A DNA stretch of 37,714 nt from Flavobacteriaceae bacterium (GTDB lineage: Bacteria > Bacteroidota > Bacteroidia > Flavobacteriales > Flavobacteriaceae): the NCBI GenBank assembly GCA_026988355.1, contig JALSLK010000092.1:1-37714 (forward strand). The letters are read 5' to 3'. Of the stretch, positions 16,080-23,565 are shown piece by piece. Under the pieces are notes generated by a model. The model was given only the letters and a program-made list of their open reading frames with translations. It did no database searches and was not told the origin of the DNA. The stretch's first letter is position 1; every line of letters begins with the position of its first letter. The translations under genes were made by a program, and so were the position numbers.

Positions 16080-17294
16080 CTATGCTCGTAAACGAGTTTT
16101 AATCTCAATGGTGTTTTCCAAAGTTTTATGAACAGGACATTTATTGGCAATTTGTAATAAACGTTGTTTTTGCTCTTCAGTAAGATTTCCTTTAAGTTTA
16201 ATCTCACGAACAAAGACATCAATTTTTGTATTAGAATCGGAGGAGCAATCCTTAGAATCTTTAGCATGTTGTTTAAAATGTTCTAAATGTACTTTAACTT
16301 CACGCAAATCCCATTTTTTTCTGTCGGCATACATTCGTAAGGTAATAGCAGTACATGACCCTAAGCTAGCAAGTAATAATTCGTATGGACTCATACCAGC
16401 ATCTTTACCACCATATTTTTTAGGTTCATCTACTAAAATAGCATGAGATCTTGCAACAATTTCAGTAGTATATTTTTCTCTACCAACACGTACCACTACG
16501 GATTTATCGGTAGATAATTCTTCAGCATCATCTGGATTAACATAACGGTTTGCCCAACTAGAAATTACTTTACCAACATAAAATGAATCTTGTTTATTGG
16601 TTAGTAGGTGGTTAGCCCCATCTAATGAAATAAAACTTTTAGGATGATGTGCTGCACTATAAATTTCACGAGCATTTTTAACTTCAACAATTTTATCTTG
16701 AGGCGAATGAAATACCAAAATAGGTTTCCGTAAATCTCTTAAAATTTTTGGTAAATTTTTGGTGTGAATATCCTCTAAAAATTGTTTTTTAATAGTAAAC
16801 TTTCTTCCACCAATATCGAAAGTAGCTTCACCATCTAATTCAATTTCGTCAATATGTTCAGAAAACAAATGTTCTACATGACTTGGACTAGAAGGAGCAG
16901 CAATAGTGGCTACGGTTTCGATAGAATTAATAGCATCTGCAGCATAAATTGCAGCAGCACCACCAAGACTGTGACCAATCATTATTTTTGGAGCAGAGTG
17001 GTTTTCTGTCAAGTAAATTGCAGCAGAAATCAAATCGTCTACGTTACTAGTAAAATTGGTATCTTCAAATTTCCCCTCACTTTTTCCTAAACCAGTAAAG
17101 TCAAAACGCATTACAGCAATTTGGTTTTGTGTTAAAGCTCGAGAAATATTTCGAACAGCAGTAAAATTTTTATTTCCCGTAAAAAAATGCGCAAACAAAG
17201 CGTAACTTAAAGGTTTTTTATCGATAGGCAAATCAATTTCTCCAGTTAATATCTGTCCTTGTCTATTTTTAAAAGTTACCTTTTTACTATACAT
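16080..17294 (-). CDS. Bifunctional alpha/beta-hydrolase / OsmC-like fusion protein
   Basis: A 404-residue fusion. Residues 1 to about 255 form an alpha/beta-hydrolase with S109 in GHSLGG, D200 in HSPQDK and H229 in GANHLL. Residues about 262-404 form an OsmC/Ohr-type domain with C314 in GSCTAITLRMYADRK and C386 in NKCPVHKTL, the two redox Cys of thiol peroxidases that reduce organic hydroperoxides. The likely job is to detoxify lipid or ester hydroperoxides, cleaving the ester and reducing the peroxide; this is inference from the two domains. No signal peptide, so cytoplasmic. Confidence 0.9.
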   Translation of the reverse strand: MYSKKVTFKNRQGQILTGEIDLPIDKKPLSYALFAHFFTGNKNFTAVRNISRALTQNQIAVMRFDFTGLGKSEGKFEDTNFTSNVDDLISAAIYLTENHSAPKIMIGHSLGGAAAIYAADAINSIETVATIAAPSSPSHVEHLFSEHIDEIELDGEATFDIGGRKFTIKKQFLEDIHTKNLPKILRDLRKPILVFHSPQDKIVEVKNAREIYSAAHHPKSFISLDGANHLLTNKQDSFYVGKVISSWANRYVNPDDAEELSTDKSVVVRVGREKYTTEIVARSHAILVDEPKKYGGKDAGMSPYELLLASLGSCTAITLRMYADRKKWDLREVKVHLEHFKQHAKDSKDCSSDSNTKIDVFVREIKLKGNLTEEQKQRLLQIANKCPVHKTLENTIEIKTRLRA

Positions 17295-17392
17295 GTTTCT
17301 AATTTAGATGGAAAAGATACAAAATATAATGTTCTTTTTTATACAGAGAAAAATCACTCATTAAATCAATTATACCAACCTAAGTTTGCAAA

Positions 17393-17482
17393 ATGCGCCA
17401 AAAAACGATGTTATCAATGGTAATTTTTATTGTATTTCAAGGAATTGTTATTGTAATAGGGATGTTAAAAAGTAAAAAATAG
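17393..17482 (+). CDS. Possible 29-residue membrane peptide
   Basis: A short ORF beginning MRQKTMLSMV, with one hydrophobic helix and a basic KSKK end, 119 bp before sdhC. An exact -7 element (TAAGTTTG, 17381-17388) sits 4 nt before its ATG. However, the first bases overlap a motif resembling an intergenic repeat at 34109, so both promoter and start may be repeat sequence. I do not recognise a family. Confidence 0.3.
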   Translation: MRQKTMLSMVIFIVFQGIVIVIGMLKSKK

Positions 17483-17533
17483 TATAAAAAAAAGAGGTTT
17501 TCATATCGTATAAACTCATTATAAATAAAAAAA

Positions 17534-17547
17534 ATGATAAATATCAT
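17534..17547. promoter_or_regulatory. FNR/CRP-like palindrome upstream of sdhC
   Basis: ATGATAAATATCAT contains TGAT-N4-ATCA, the core of the FNR site TTGAT-N4-ATCAA. Its centre is about 42 bp upstream of the transcription start predicted from the -7 element, the class II activator position. Confidence 0.4.
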
Positions 17548-17570
17548 ATTATTAAACGTGTAATAAATGT

Positions 17571-17578
17571 TACCTTTG
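17571..17578 (+). promoter_or_regulatory. -7 element for the sdh operon
   Basis: TACCTTTG, an exact TAnnTTTG match, 23 nt before the sdhC ATG. No clear -33 box, which fits a promoter that needs an activator. Confidence 0.6.
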
Positions 17579-17601
17579 TTTTTTTAAATTTAAATAAAAC
17601 T

Positions 17602-18285
17602 ATGAGCGGAATTTTATCTTCATCGCTAGCCAGAAAGTTTGCCATGGCAATCTCTGCTTTATTTTTGATGGTTTTTTTATTACAACATTTTGTAATAAAT
17701 CTCACATCAATTTTTCCCAATAATGGGAGTACATTTAATGGAATCTCTCATTTTATGGGTACAAATCCATTAATACAATATCTAATACAACCAATATTAA
17801 TTTTTGGTGTCGTCTTTCACTTTGTAATGGGTTTTGTATTAGAAATAAAAAATAAAAAAGCACAAGGAGTTAAATATTATAAAAATAATGGTGCAGCAAA
17901 CTCTACTTGGATGAGTAGAAATATGATATACAGCGGTTTGTTTATATTAATTTTTATAATTATACATTTTGTTGATTTTTGGTTTCCAGAAATTAATACA
18001 AAATTTATACAAGGAGATTGGACAGGAACACATAAAGGTATAGAAGGGTATCGATACTATCATGAATTGCAAGAGAAATTTTCTGAATTGTGGAGAGTAT
18101 TATTATATATAATAGGATTTGTATTTCTATCTTTACATTTATTACACGGTTTCAGTTCCGCATTTCAATCGATGGGAGCAAATAACAAATACACTAAAAG
18201 CATGAAGACTTTTGGTAAACTATATGCAATAATTATTCCTGTAGGATTTGTTATTATAGCACTTTTTCATTATTTCAATTCGTAA
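17602..18285 (+). CDS. sdhC: Succinate dehydrogenase cytochrome b subunit
   Basis: Membrane anchor of complex II that carries electrons to menaquinone. The 227 residues have about five hydrophobic helices with His residues inside them (LLQHFVINL, SHFMG, VFHFVMGF, IHFVDFW, LHLLHGF), as in the single-polypeptide diheme anchors of the Bacteroidota/Bacillus type. The ATG is 23 nt after a -7 element, and sdhA follows 6 bp after its stop. Confidence 0.93.
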   Translation: MSGILSSSLARKFAMAISALFLMVFLLQHFVINLTSIFPNNGSTFNGISHFMGTNPLIQYLIQPILIFGVVFHFVMGFVLEIKNKKAQGVKYYKNNGAANSTWMSRNMIYSGLFILIFIIIHFVDFWFPEINTKFIQGDWTGTHKGIEGYRYYHELQEKFSELWRVLLYIIGFVFLSLHLLHGFSSAFQSMGANNKYTKSMKTFGKLYAIIIPVGFVIIALFHYFNS

Positions 18286-18291
18286 GATATT

Positions 18292-20310
18292 ATGGCAAAA
18301 TTAGATTCAAAAGTTCCAAAAGGTAATAATATTGCTGATTTATGGACAAACTATAAAGACAAAATTAACTTAGTAAACCCTGCAAATAAACGCAATATAG
18401 ATATTATTGTTATAGGAACAGGTTTGGCAGGAGGTTCTGCAGCAGCAACACTAGCAGAATTAGGGTATAATGTAAAAGCATTTGCATACCAAGATTCTCC
18501 AAGAAGAGCACACTCTATTGCCGCTCAAGGAGGAATTAATGCAGCAAAAAATTACCAAGGAGATGGCGATAGTAATTATCGCCTATTTTACGATACTGTA
18601 AAAGGAGGAGATTACCGTTCTAGAGAAGCAAATGTATATCGATTGGCAGAAGTTTCAGGAAATATTATAGACCAATGTGTAGCACAAGGAGTACCTTTTG
18701 CACGTGATTATGGAGGATTATTAGATAACCGTTCTTTTGGAGGAGTTTTAGTTTCGAGAACATTTTATGCAAAAGGACAAACAGGACAACAATTGTTATT
18801 AGGAGCATACTCTGCAATGAATAGACAAATAGCTCGTGGAAAAATTACCATGCACAATCGCCATGAAATGTTAGATGTTGTTCTTGTTGATGGAAAAGCA
18901 AGAGGAATTATAGCGCGTAATTTACTAACAGGAGAAATAGAAAGACATTCTGCACATGCAGTAGTTGTCGCTTCTGGAGGTTATGGAAATGTTTATTTCT
19001 TATCAACAAATGCTATGGGTTCAAACGCAACAGCAGCTTGGAAAATTCATAAAAAAGGAGCGTTTTTTGCGAATCCATGTTATACACAAATACATCCAAC
19101 CTGTATTCCAAGAAGTGGAGATTATCAATCTAAATTAACATTAATGTCCGAATCGTTGCGTAACGATGGACGAATTTGGGTTCCAAAAAATATGGACGAT
19201 GTAATGGCAATTCGTGAAGGAAAACTAAAACCAACAGAAATTACCGAAGAAAATAGAGATTATTATTTAGAAAGACGCTATCCTGCATTTGGAAATTTAG
19301 TGCCAAGAGACGTTGCAAGTAGAGCAGCAAAAGAACGTTGTGATGCTGGTTACGGAGTAAATAAAACAGGAGAAGCCGTTTATTTAGATTTTAAATCGGC
19401 AATTGACCGTTATGGTAAAGAACAAGCATTATTACATGGAGATAAAAACCCATCAGAAAGTAAAATATTAGAGTTAGGAGAAGCAGTAATTGAAGAAAAA
19501 TATGGAAACTTATTCCAGATGTATGAAAAAATTGTTGCCGAAAACCCATACAAAACACCAATGATGATTTATCCCGCAACACACTATACGATGGGAGGCG
19601 TTTGGGTAGATTATAATTTAATGACTACGATTCCAGGATTGTATTGTATTGGAGAAGCGAATTTCTCAGATCATGGCGCAAATAGACTCGGAGCATCTGC
19701 ATTAATGCAAGGATTGGCAGATGGTTATTTTGTATTACCATATACGATAGGAGATTATTTATCAGACGAAATTCGTACAGGAGAAATCCCAACAAATACA
19801 AAAGAATTTGAAGAAGCAGAAAATGCAGTAAAAGAACGTTTGGATTTCTTTATTAATAACAAAGGAACGCATTCTGTGGATTATTATCACAAAAAATTAG
19901 GCGTTGTAATGTGGAATAAAGTCGGAATGGCAAGAAATGAAAAACATTTAAAAGAAGCTATTGCCGAAATTAAGGAAATACGAGAAGATTTTTGGAAAAA
20001 TGTAAAAGTAACAGGAAGTTTAAATGAATTCAATCAAGAGTTAGAAAAAGCAGGAAGAGTAGCAGATTTCTTAGAATTAGGAGAGTTATTTGCTTTAGAT
20101 GCATTGAATCGTAAAGAATCTTGTGGAGGACACTTTAGAGAAGAGTCTGTAGAGCAAGATGGAGCTCAAAAAGGAGAAGCATTACGTGACGATAAAAATT
20201 ATAAATATGTTGCTGCTTGGGAGTACAAAGGAGAGCCTAGCGATGCTGTTTTGCATAAAGAAGAATTAGAATTTAACGATATTGAGTTGAAGACTAGGAG
20301 TTATAAATAG
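18292..20310 (+). CDS. sdhA: Succinate dehydrogenase flavoprotein subunit
   Basis: Catalytic subunit oxidising succinate to fumarate, with covalent FAD. The 672 residues include the FAD motif [19 protein letters not shown], the covalent-FAD His H74 in [16 protein letters not shown], and the substrate region [17 protein letters not shown]. Gene order sdhC-sdhA-sdhB is conserved, but here sdhB does not follow: two foreign-looking genes fill 1.7 kb first. Base composition is clearly richer in GC than those two genes (24 of 60 G+C in 19141-19200). Confidence 0.96.
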   Translation: MAKLDSKVPKGNNIADLWTNYKDKINLVNPANKRNIDIIVIGTGLAGGSAAATLAELGYNVKAFAYQDSPRRAHSIAAQGGINAAKNYQGDGDSNYRLFYDTVKGGDYRSREANVYRLAEVSGNIIDQCVAQGVPFARDYGGLLDNRSFGGVLVSRTFYAKGQTGQQLLLGAYSAMNRQIARGKITMHNRHEMLDVVLVDGKARGIIARNLLTGEIERHSAHAVVVASGGYGNVYFLSTNAMGSNATAAWKIHKKGAFFANPCYTQIHPTCIPRSGDYQSKLTLMSESLRNDGRIWVPKNMDDVMAIREGKLKPTEITEENRDYYLERRYPAFGNLVPRDVASRAAKERCDAGYGVNKTGEAVYLDFKSAIDRYGKEQALLHGDKNPSESKILELGEAVIEEKYGNLFQMYEKIVAENPYKTPMMIYPATHYTMGGVWVDYNLMTTIPGLYCIGEANFSDHGANRLGASALMQGLADGYFVLPYTIGDYLSDEIRTGEIPTNTKEFEEAENAVKERLDFFINNKGTHSVDYYHKKLGVVMWNKVGMARNEKHLKEAIAEIKEIREDFWKNVKVTGSLNEFNQELEKAGRVADFLELGELFALDALNRKESCGGHFREESVEQDGAQKGEALRDDKNYKYVAAWEYKGEPSDAVLHKEELEFNDIELKTRSYK

Positions 20311-20314
20311 TATT

Positions 20315-20341
20315 GAGTTTATTTGTATTTTACAAAAACTC
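20315..20341 (+). promoter_or_regulatory. Hairpin between sdhA and the inserted genes
   Basis: GAGTT (20315-20319) pairs with AACTC (20337-20341), with an inner TTTGT/ACAAA stem. It is a modest stem without a T-run, more like an mRNA stability or partial attenuation element than a terminator. Confidence 0.3.
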
Positions 20342-20352
20342 AAAAATATAAA

Positions 20353-21519
20353 ATGAAAGAAACATTAATCATAAAAAACTTTGGTCCAATTAAGTCTATT
20401 GAATTAGATTTAAGAAAGATTAATGTACTTATTGGTGAGCAAGCAACAGGTAAGAGTACGATTGCTAAAGTTTTGGCTGTTTGTAGATATTTTTCTTATA
20501 TTGTTGATTATAGAAGAGAAGAAGTAGATAAACAAGGTGAGTTTGATATTAATATACAATTTTTTGAAGGATTAAGAAATTGGGATATTGATAGCTATTT
20601 AACTGAAAAATCTGAAATAATATATGAGAATTCTTTATATAAATTTGAATATAAAAATGTATCAAAAGAAGTTGACTATACAAGAATAAATCCAATATCT
20701 ATTCCTAATGATTTTTCTAAACTATTAACACAATTAAAGGATTTAAAAAAAGATGAATTAAAAGGTAATCGAGATGATTTATTTGCAATTTTAGATTGGA
20801 CTCCAAATGAAAATTTTTACAGATTAAATGTAAAAAAAATAATGGATAATCCATTATTTATTCCAGCCGAAAGAGTTGCTCAAACTTTATCAGGAAAAAA
20901 TGCTTTAGTATCAAATGCGATACAAGATGAACTCTTTAAAATAAATAAAATTGTAAGAACTCATAAAAATGAAATACTAATTGAACCTTTATCAATAACC
21001 TATAAAAACACAAATAGTATAGGCTATGTTAAAAAAAATAATGAAGAGAGTTTCTACACTCTGCACAATGGAGCGAGTGGATATCAATCTGCTATTCCTA
21101 TAGTTTTAGCTGTAAAATATTATAATGAAGTAGAGAAAAGGAAAAGAACCTTTATTATCGAAGAACCAGAAATAAACCTTTTTCCAAGTGCACAAAAAAA
21201 GTTAATGGCGTTTTTTATTAAAAATGTGAATGAAAATGGACATTCATTTATCATTCCGACACATTCTCCATATTTTTTATCAGCAATAAATGATTATTTA
21301 TTAGCGTATAAAAAAGGACAAATAAACGAAAAAGAAACAAACGAAATAATTAAAAAAGAATATTGGTTAAATATTGAAGATGTTAGTTGTTACCAATTAA
21401 AAAACGGAAAAGCATATCCAATTATAGATAAAAAATCTGGTCTGATAAGTGATAATATTATTGATGATGTTTCGGATGATATGAATGATGAATTTGAAAA
21501 CTTATTAGACATTAGATGA
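20353..21519 (+). CDS. AAA/ABC-type ATPase (OLD/SMC-like, no TOPRIM domain)
   Basis: A 388-residue ATPase of the AAA_15/AAA_21 type. It opens with IKNFGPIKSIELDLRKINVLIGEQATGKST, where the Walker A is G28-T36 (printed here in fragments: VLIGEQATGKST). A FIPAER motif (169-174), an ABC-signature-like NGASGYQSA (239-247), Walker B TFIIEEPEINLFP (266-278) and H-loop H304 in PTHSPYFLSAIND follow. It lacks the coiled coils of SMC proteins and the TOPRIM nuclease of OLD. Start ATG 20353 is preferred over TTG 20323. It overlaps the next gene by 4 bp (ATGA). It is much poorer in GC than sdhA (11 of 60 in 20701-20760). Such ATPases are common in phage-defence pairs; that role is inferred here. Confidence 0.85.
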   Translation: MKETLIIKNFGPIKSIELDLRKINVLIGEQATGKSTIAKVLAVCRYFSYIVDYRREEVDKQGEFDINIQFFEGLRNWDIDSYLTEKSEIIYENSLYKFEYKNVSKEVDYTRINPISIPNDFSKLLTQLKDLKKDELKGNRDDLFAILDWTPNENFYRLNVKKIMDNPLFIPAERVAQTLSGKNALVSNAIQDELFKINKIVRTHKNEILIEPLSITYKNTNSIGYVKKNNEESFYTLHNGASGYQSAIPIVLAVKYYNEVEKRKRTFIIEEPEINLFPSAQKKLMAFFIKNVNENGHSFIIPTHSPYFLSAINDYLLAYKKGQINEKETNEIIKKEYWLNIEDVSCYQLKNGKAYPIIDKKSGLISDNIIDDVSDDMNDEFENLLDIR

Positions 21520-22004
21520 TTAAAAAATTAGATACAAAATGTCATTATCCTTTAAAAAAAGGAAATTATTATGTCTATGATGACGATATAAATAACAAAC
21601 CATTATTTTGTAATGAAGATGAAAATTGGAATTTAAAGATTATAAATAAATCGAATATCAATGTTGATTTTTTTCAAAATGATAATTGTTTAATGACTGA
21701 TAACAATTTAAAAAAATGTGATTGGATTCTCATTTTTAAAGATGAATTTCACTTTATTGAAGCAAAAGATGTAAAAACGAAACAAAGAAGTAAAGCAAGG
21801 AAAAATGCAGATAAAAAATTTGAAATAACAATTCCTTATTTTACTAAATTACATCCAGAAATAATAAAAATGAAAAAACACGTTGTTTTAAATTTTAAGA
21901 GTAACTCAAATATTACAAGAGCAGCAGATAAAGCAAAGCAAAGTTATTATAGCGAAACTTATAATGCTAAATATAAAGAAACAAACAAATTAAATTTTAA
22001 CTAA
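21516..22004 (+). CDS. Small PD-(D/E)XK-like protein paired with the ATPase
   Basis: A 162-residue protein with no family I can name. The segment [19 protein letters not shown] gives D69 ... E82-A-K84, which has the spacing and beta-hairpin look of the PD-(D/E)XK nuclease core, followed by a very basic helix ([17 protein letters not shown]) that could bind nucleic acid. Its start overlaps the ATPase stop, and sdhB starts 1 bp after its own stop. I infer an effector nuclease, or a DNA/RNA-binding partner, controlled by the ATPase. Composition is very AT-rich (11 of 60 G+C in 21601-21660), like the ATPase gene and unlike sdhA and sdhB. Confidence 0.55.
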   Translation: MIKKLDTKCHYPLKKGNYYVYDDDINNKPLFCNEDENWNLKIINKSNINVDFFQNDNCLMTDNNLKKCDWILIFKDEFHFIEAKDVKTKQRSKARKNADKKFEITIPYFTKLHPEIIKMKKHVVLNFKSNSNITRAADKAKQSYYSETYNAKYKETNKLNFN

Positions 22005-22005
22005 A

Positions 22006-22746
22006 ATGAATTTAACGTTAAAAATTTGGAGACAAAAAGATGTAAACGACAAAGGTAAAATGGTCGATTATAAAGTTACGGATATTTCAGAACACATGTC
22101 ATTTTTAGAAATGATGGACGTTTTAAACGAACAATTGGTAGCTAAAGATGAAGAACCAGTTGCATTCGATCACGATTGTCGAGAAGGAATCTGTGGTATG
22201 TGTTCCATGTATATTAATGGAGAAGCACATGGCCCAGATCGTGAAATTACCACATGTCAGTTACACATGCGCAGTTTTAAAGATGGAGATACCATTACCA
22301 TAGAACCTTTTAGAGCAGGAGCATTTCCAGTAATTAAAGATTTGGTGGTAGATAGAATGGCTTTTGAGCGTATACAACAAGCAGGAGGTTTTATATCTGT
22401 AAATACTTCTGGAAATACACAAGATGCAAATGCAATACCAATTTCTAAACATGCAGCAGACCAAGCGATGGATGCAGCAACTTGTATAGGTTGTGGTGCT
22501 TGTGTAGCAACTTGTAAAAATTCTAGTGCTATGTTATTTGTATCCGCAAAAGTATCGCAATATGCATTATTACCACAAGGACAAGTTGAGGCAGCAGATC
22601 GCGTTTTAAATATGGTAAAACAAATGGATGCTGAAGGTTTTGGTAACTGTACCAATACAGGTGCTTGTGAAATAGAATGTCCGAAAGGAATTTCTTTAGA
22701 AAATATTGCAAGAATGAATCGAGAATTCTTAAAAGCGAGTTTATAG
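22006..22746 (+). CDS. sdhB: Succinate dehydrogenase iron-sulfur subunit
   Basis: Carries electrons from FAD to the membrane anchor through three clusters. The 246 residues show C58, C63, C66 and C84 for [2Fe-2S] (CREGICGMC), then C160, C163, C166 and C170 ([11 protein letters not shown]) and C215, C221 and C225 ([11 protein letters not shown]) for [4Fe-4S] and [3Fe-4S]. The start lies 1 bp after the inserted gene's stop, so its translation now depends on read-through of the inserted pair. Confidence 0.96.
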   Translation: MNLTLKIWRQKDVNDKGKMVDYKVTDISEHMSFLEMMDVLNEQLVAKDEEPVAFDHDCREGICGMCSMYINGEAHGPDREITTCQLHMRSFKDGDTITIEPFRAGAFPVIKDLVVDRMAFERIQQAGGFISVNTSGNTQDANAIPISKHAADQAMDAATCIGCGACVATCKNSSAMLFVSAKVSQYALLPQGQVEAADRVLNMVKQMDAEGFGNCTNTGACEIECPKGISLENIARMNREFLKASL

Positions 22747-22911
22747 TATTGTTTTTTTTAAATCTTTATAATCTCCTTTGGGAGTGGAATTAAAATTGAG
22801 TTTTAAATAGTTTGTTGGTTTTTTTTCAGAAATGGCAATACCATCTTTTTTAGTAGCTGTTGTGCAGCTTAGTGTAAAAAGAATAAGTAAAAAATAAAAT
22901 GTTTTGATAAT
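22741..22911 (-). CDS. Possible 56-residue lipoprotein without an ATG start, or its remnant
   Basis: On the minus strand an open frame reads [16 protein letters not shown] and then 40 hydrophilic residues ending at TAA (22741-22743), overlapping the sdhB stop codon tail-to-tail. The basic start, hydrophobic run and TLSC lipobox are a textbook lipoprotein signal. No ATG, GTG or TTG precedes it: an in-frame TAA stands directly before ATT 22911. Either ATT is the start or an ATG was lost and this is a decaying gene. Confidence 0.4.
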   Translation of the reverse strand: MIKTFYFLLILFTLSCTTATKKDGIAISEKKPTNYLKLNFNSTPKGDYKDLKKTIL

Positions 22912-23019
22912 TTAAAAGATTTTATTTTTTACTTATTATTAAACTTCTGTTTAAAAGGATATTGTTTTTACTATTATCCAATTAAAATAAGCCTTTTAGA
23001 ACAGTCTTGTATTTTTATT

Positions 23020-23442
23020 TTAAAACCATTGTGACCAAGGAATTCTAGACAGTATAAAAACAAGAGCTAAACCATACCAAATTAATATGGTTTTAAATTT
23101 AGCAGCATCTGTTGTTTTCTTTTTATGTTTAGAGAACCCAATAGTTATAAAAACAATAGCTAAAATCATCATTATTGGATGTTCAACGGTTAATAAACGT
23201 TGTGCGCTATCTTTCATCGTTGCGCCCATTCCATTTGCTTTAAGCGCTTTATATGCTGGAGACATAAAGTACCAACCTAGACCTATTAAAAGTTGTATGT
23301 GCGAAACAATAAGTGTAAATAAAGCCAATCGTAAGTCCTTGTCTTTATATTCTTTTTTAGCGTTTAATAATGCATTAATTACCGTAAATAATAAGAGAGC
23401 AACAGCTAAATATGCCCAATACGAATGAATCATTTTCATCAT
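23020..23442 (-). CDS. Uncharacterised four-helix membrane protein
   Basis: A 140-residue protein with four hydrophobic segments (about 8-24, 38-58, 86-102 and 118-134). H6, H48 and H88 lie at or in the helices and could ligate heme, though this is only a possibility. I do not recognise a named family, but it looks like a conserved flavobacterial membrane protein. It stands alone on the minus strand, downstream of the TonB-dependent receptor terminator. Confidence 0.7.
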   Translation of the reverse strand: MMKMIHSYWAYLAVALLLFTVINALLNAKKEYKDKDLRLALFTLIVSHIQLLIGLGWYFMSPAYKALKANGMGATMKDSAQRLLTVEHPIMMILAIVFITIGFSKHKKKTTDAAKFKTILIWYGLALVFILSRIPWSQWF

Positions 23443-23512
23443 AATATAATAATTTAGTTAGAATTGATTTGGTAAAGGTACATAATTGTAAAGTTGTATG
23501 ATATATTTATCA

Positions 23513-23543
23513 CAAAAAAAGACTGCCTTTTCAGACAGTCTTT
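23513..23543 (-). terminator. Terminator of the TonB-dependent receptor gene
   Basis: AAAGACTG (23518-23525) pairs with CAGTCTTT (23536-23543), and on the minus strand the stem runs into seven T (23514-23520). It lies 23 bp past the receptor's stop. Confidence 0.85.
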
Positions 23544-23565
23544 AGTAATTAATTTTTGGTTAATT

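Noticed and set aside
22257-22655. 132-codon minus-strand frame inside sdhB
   Set aside because: Opposite the iron-sulfur Cys motifs; its composition is the reverse complement of codon-biased DNA.
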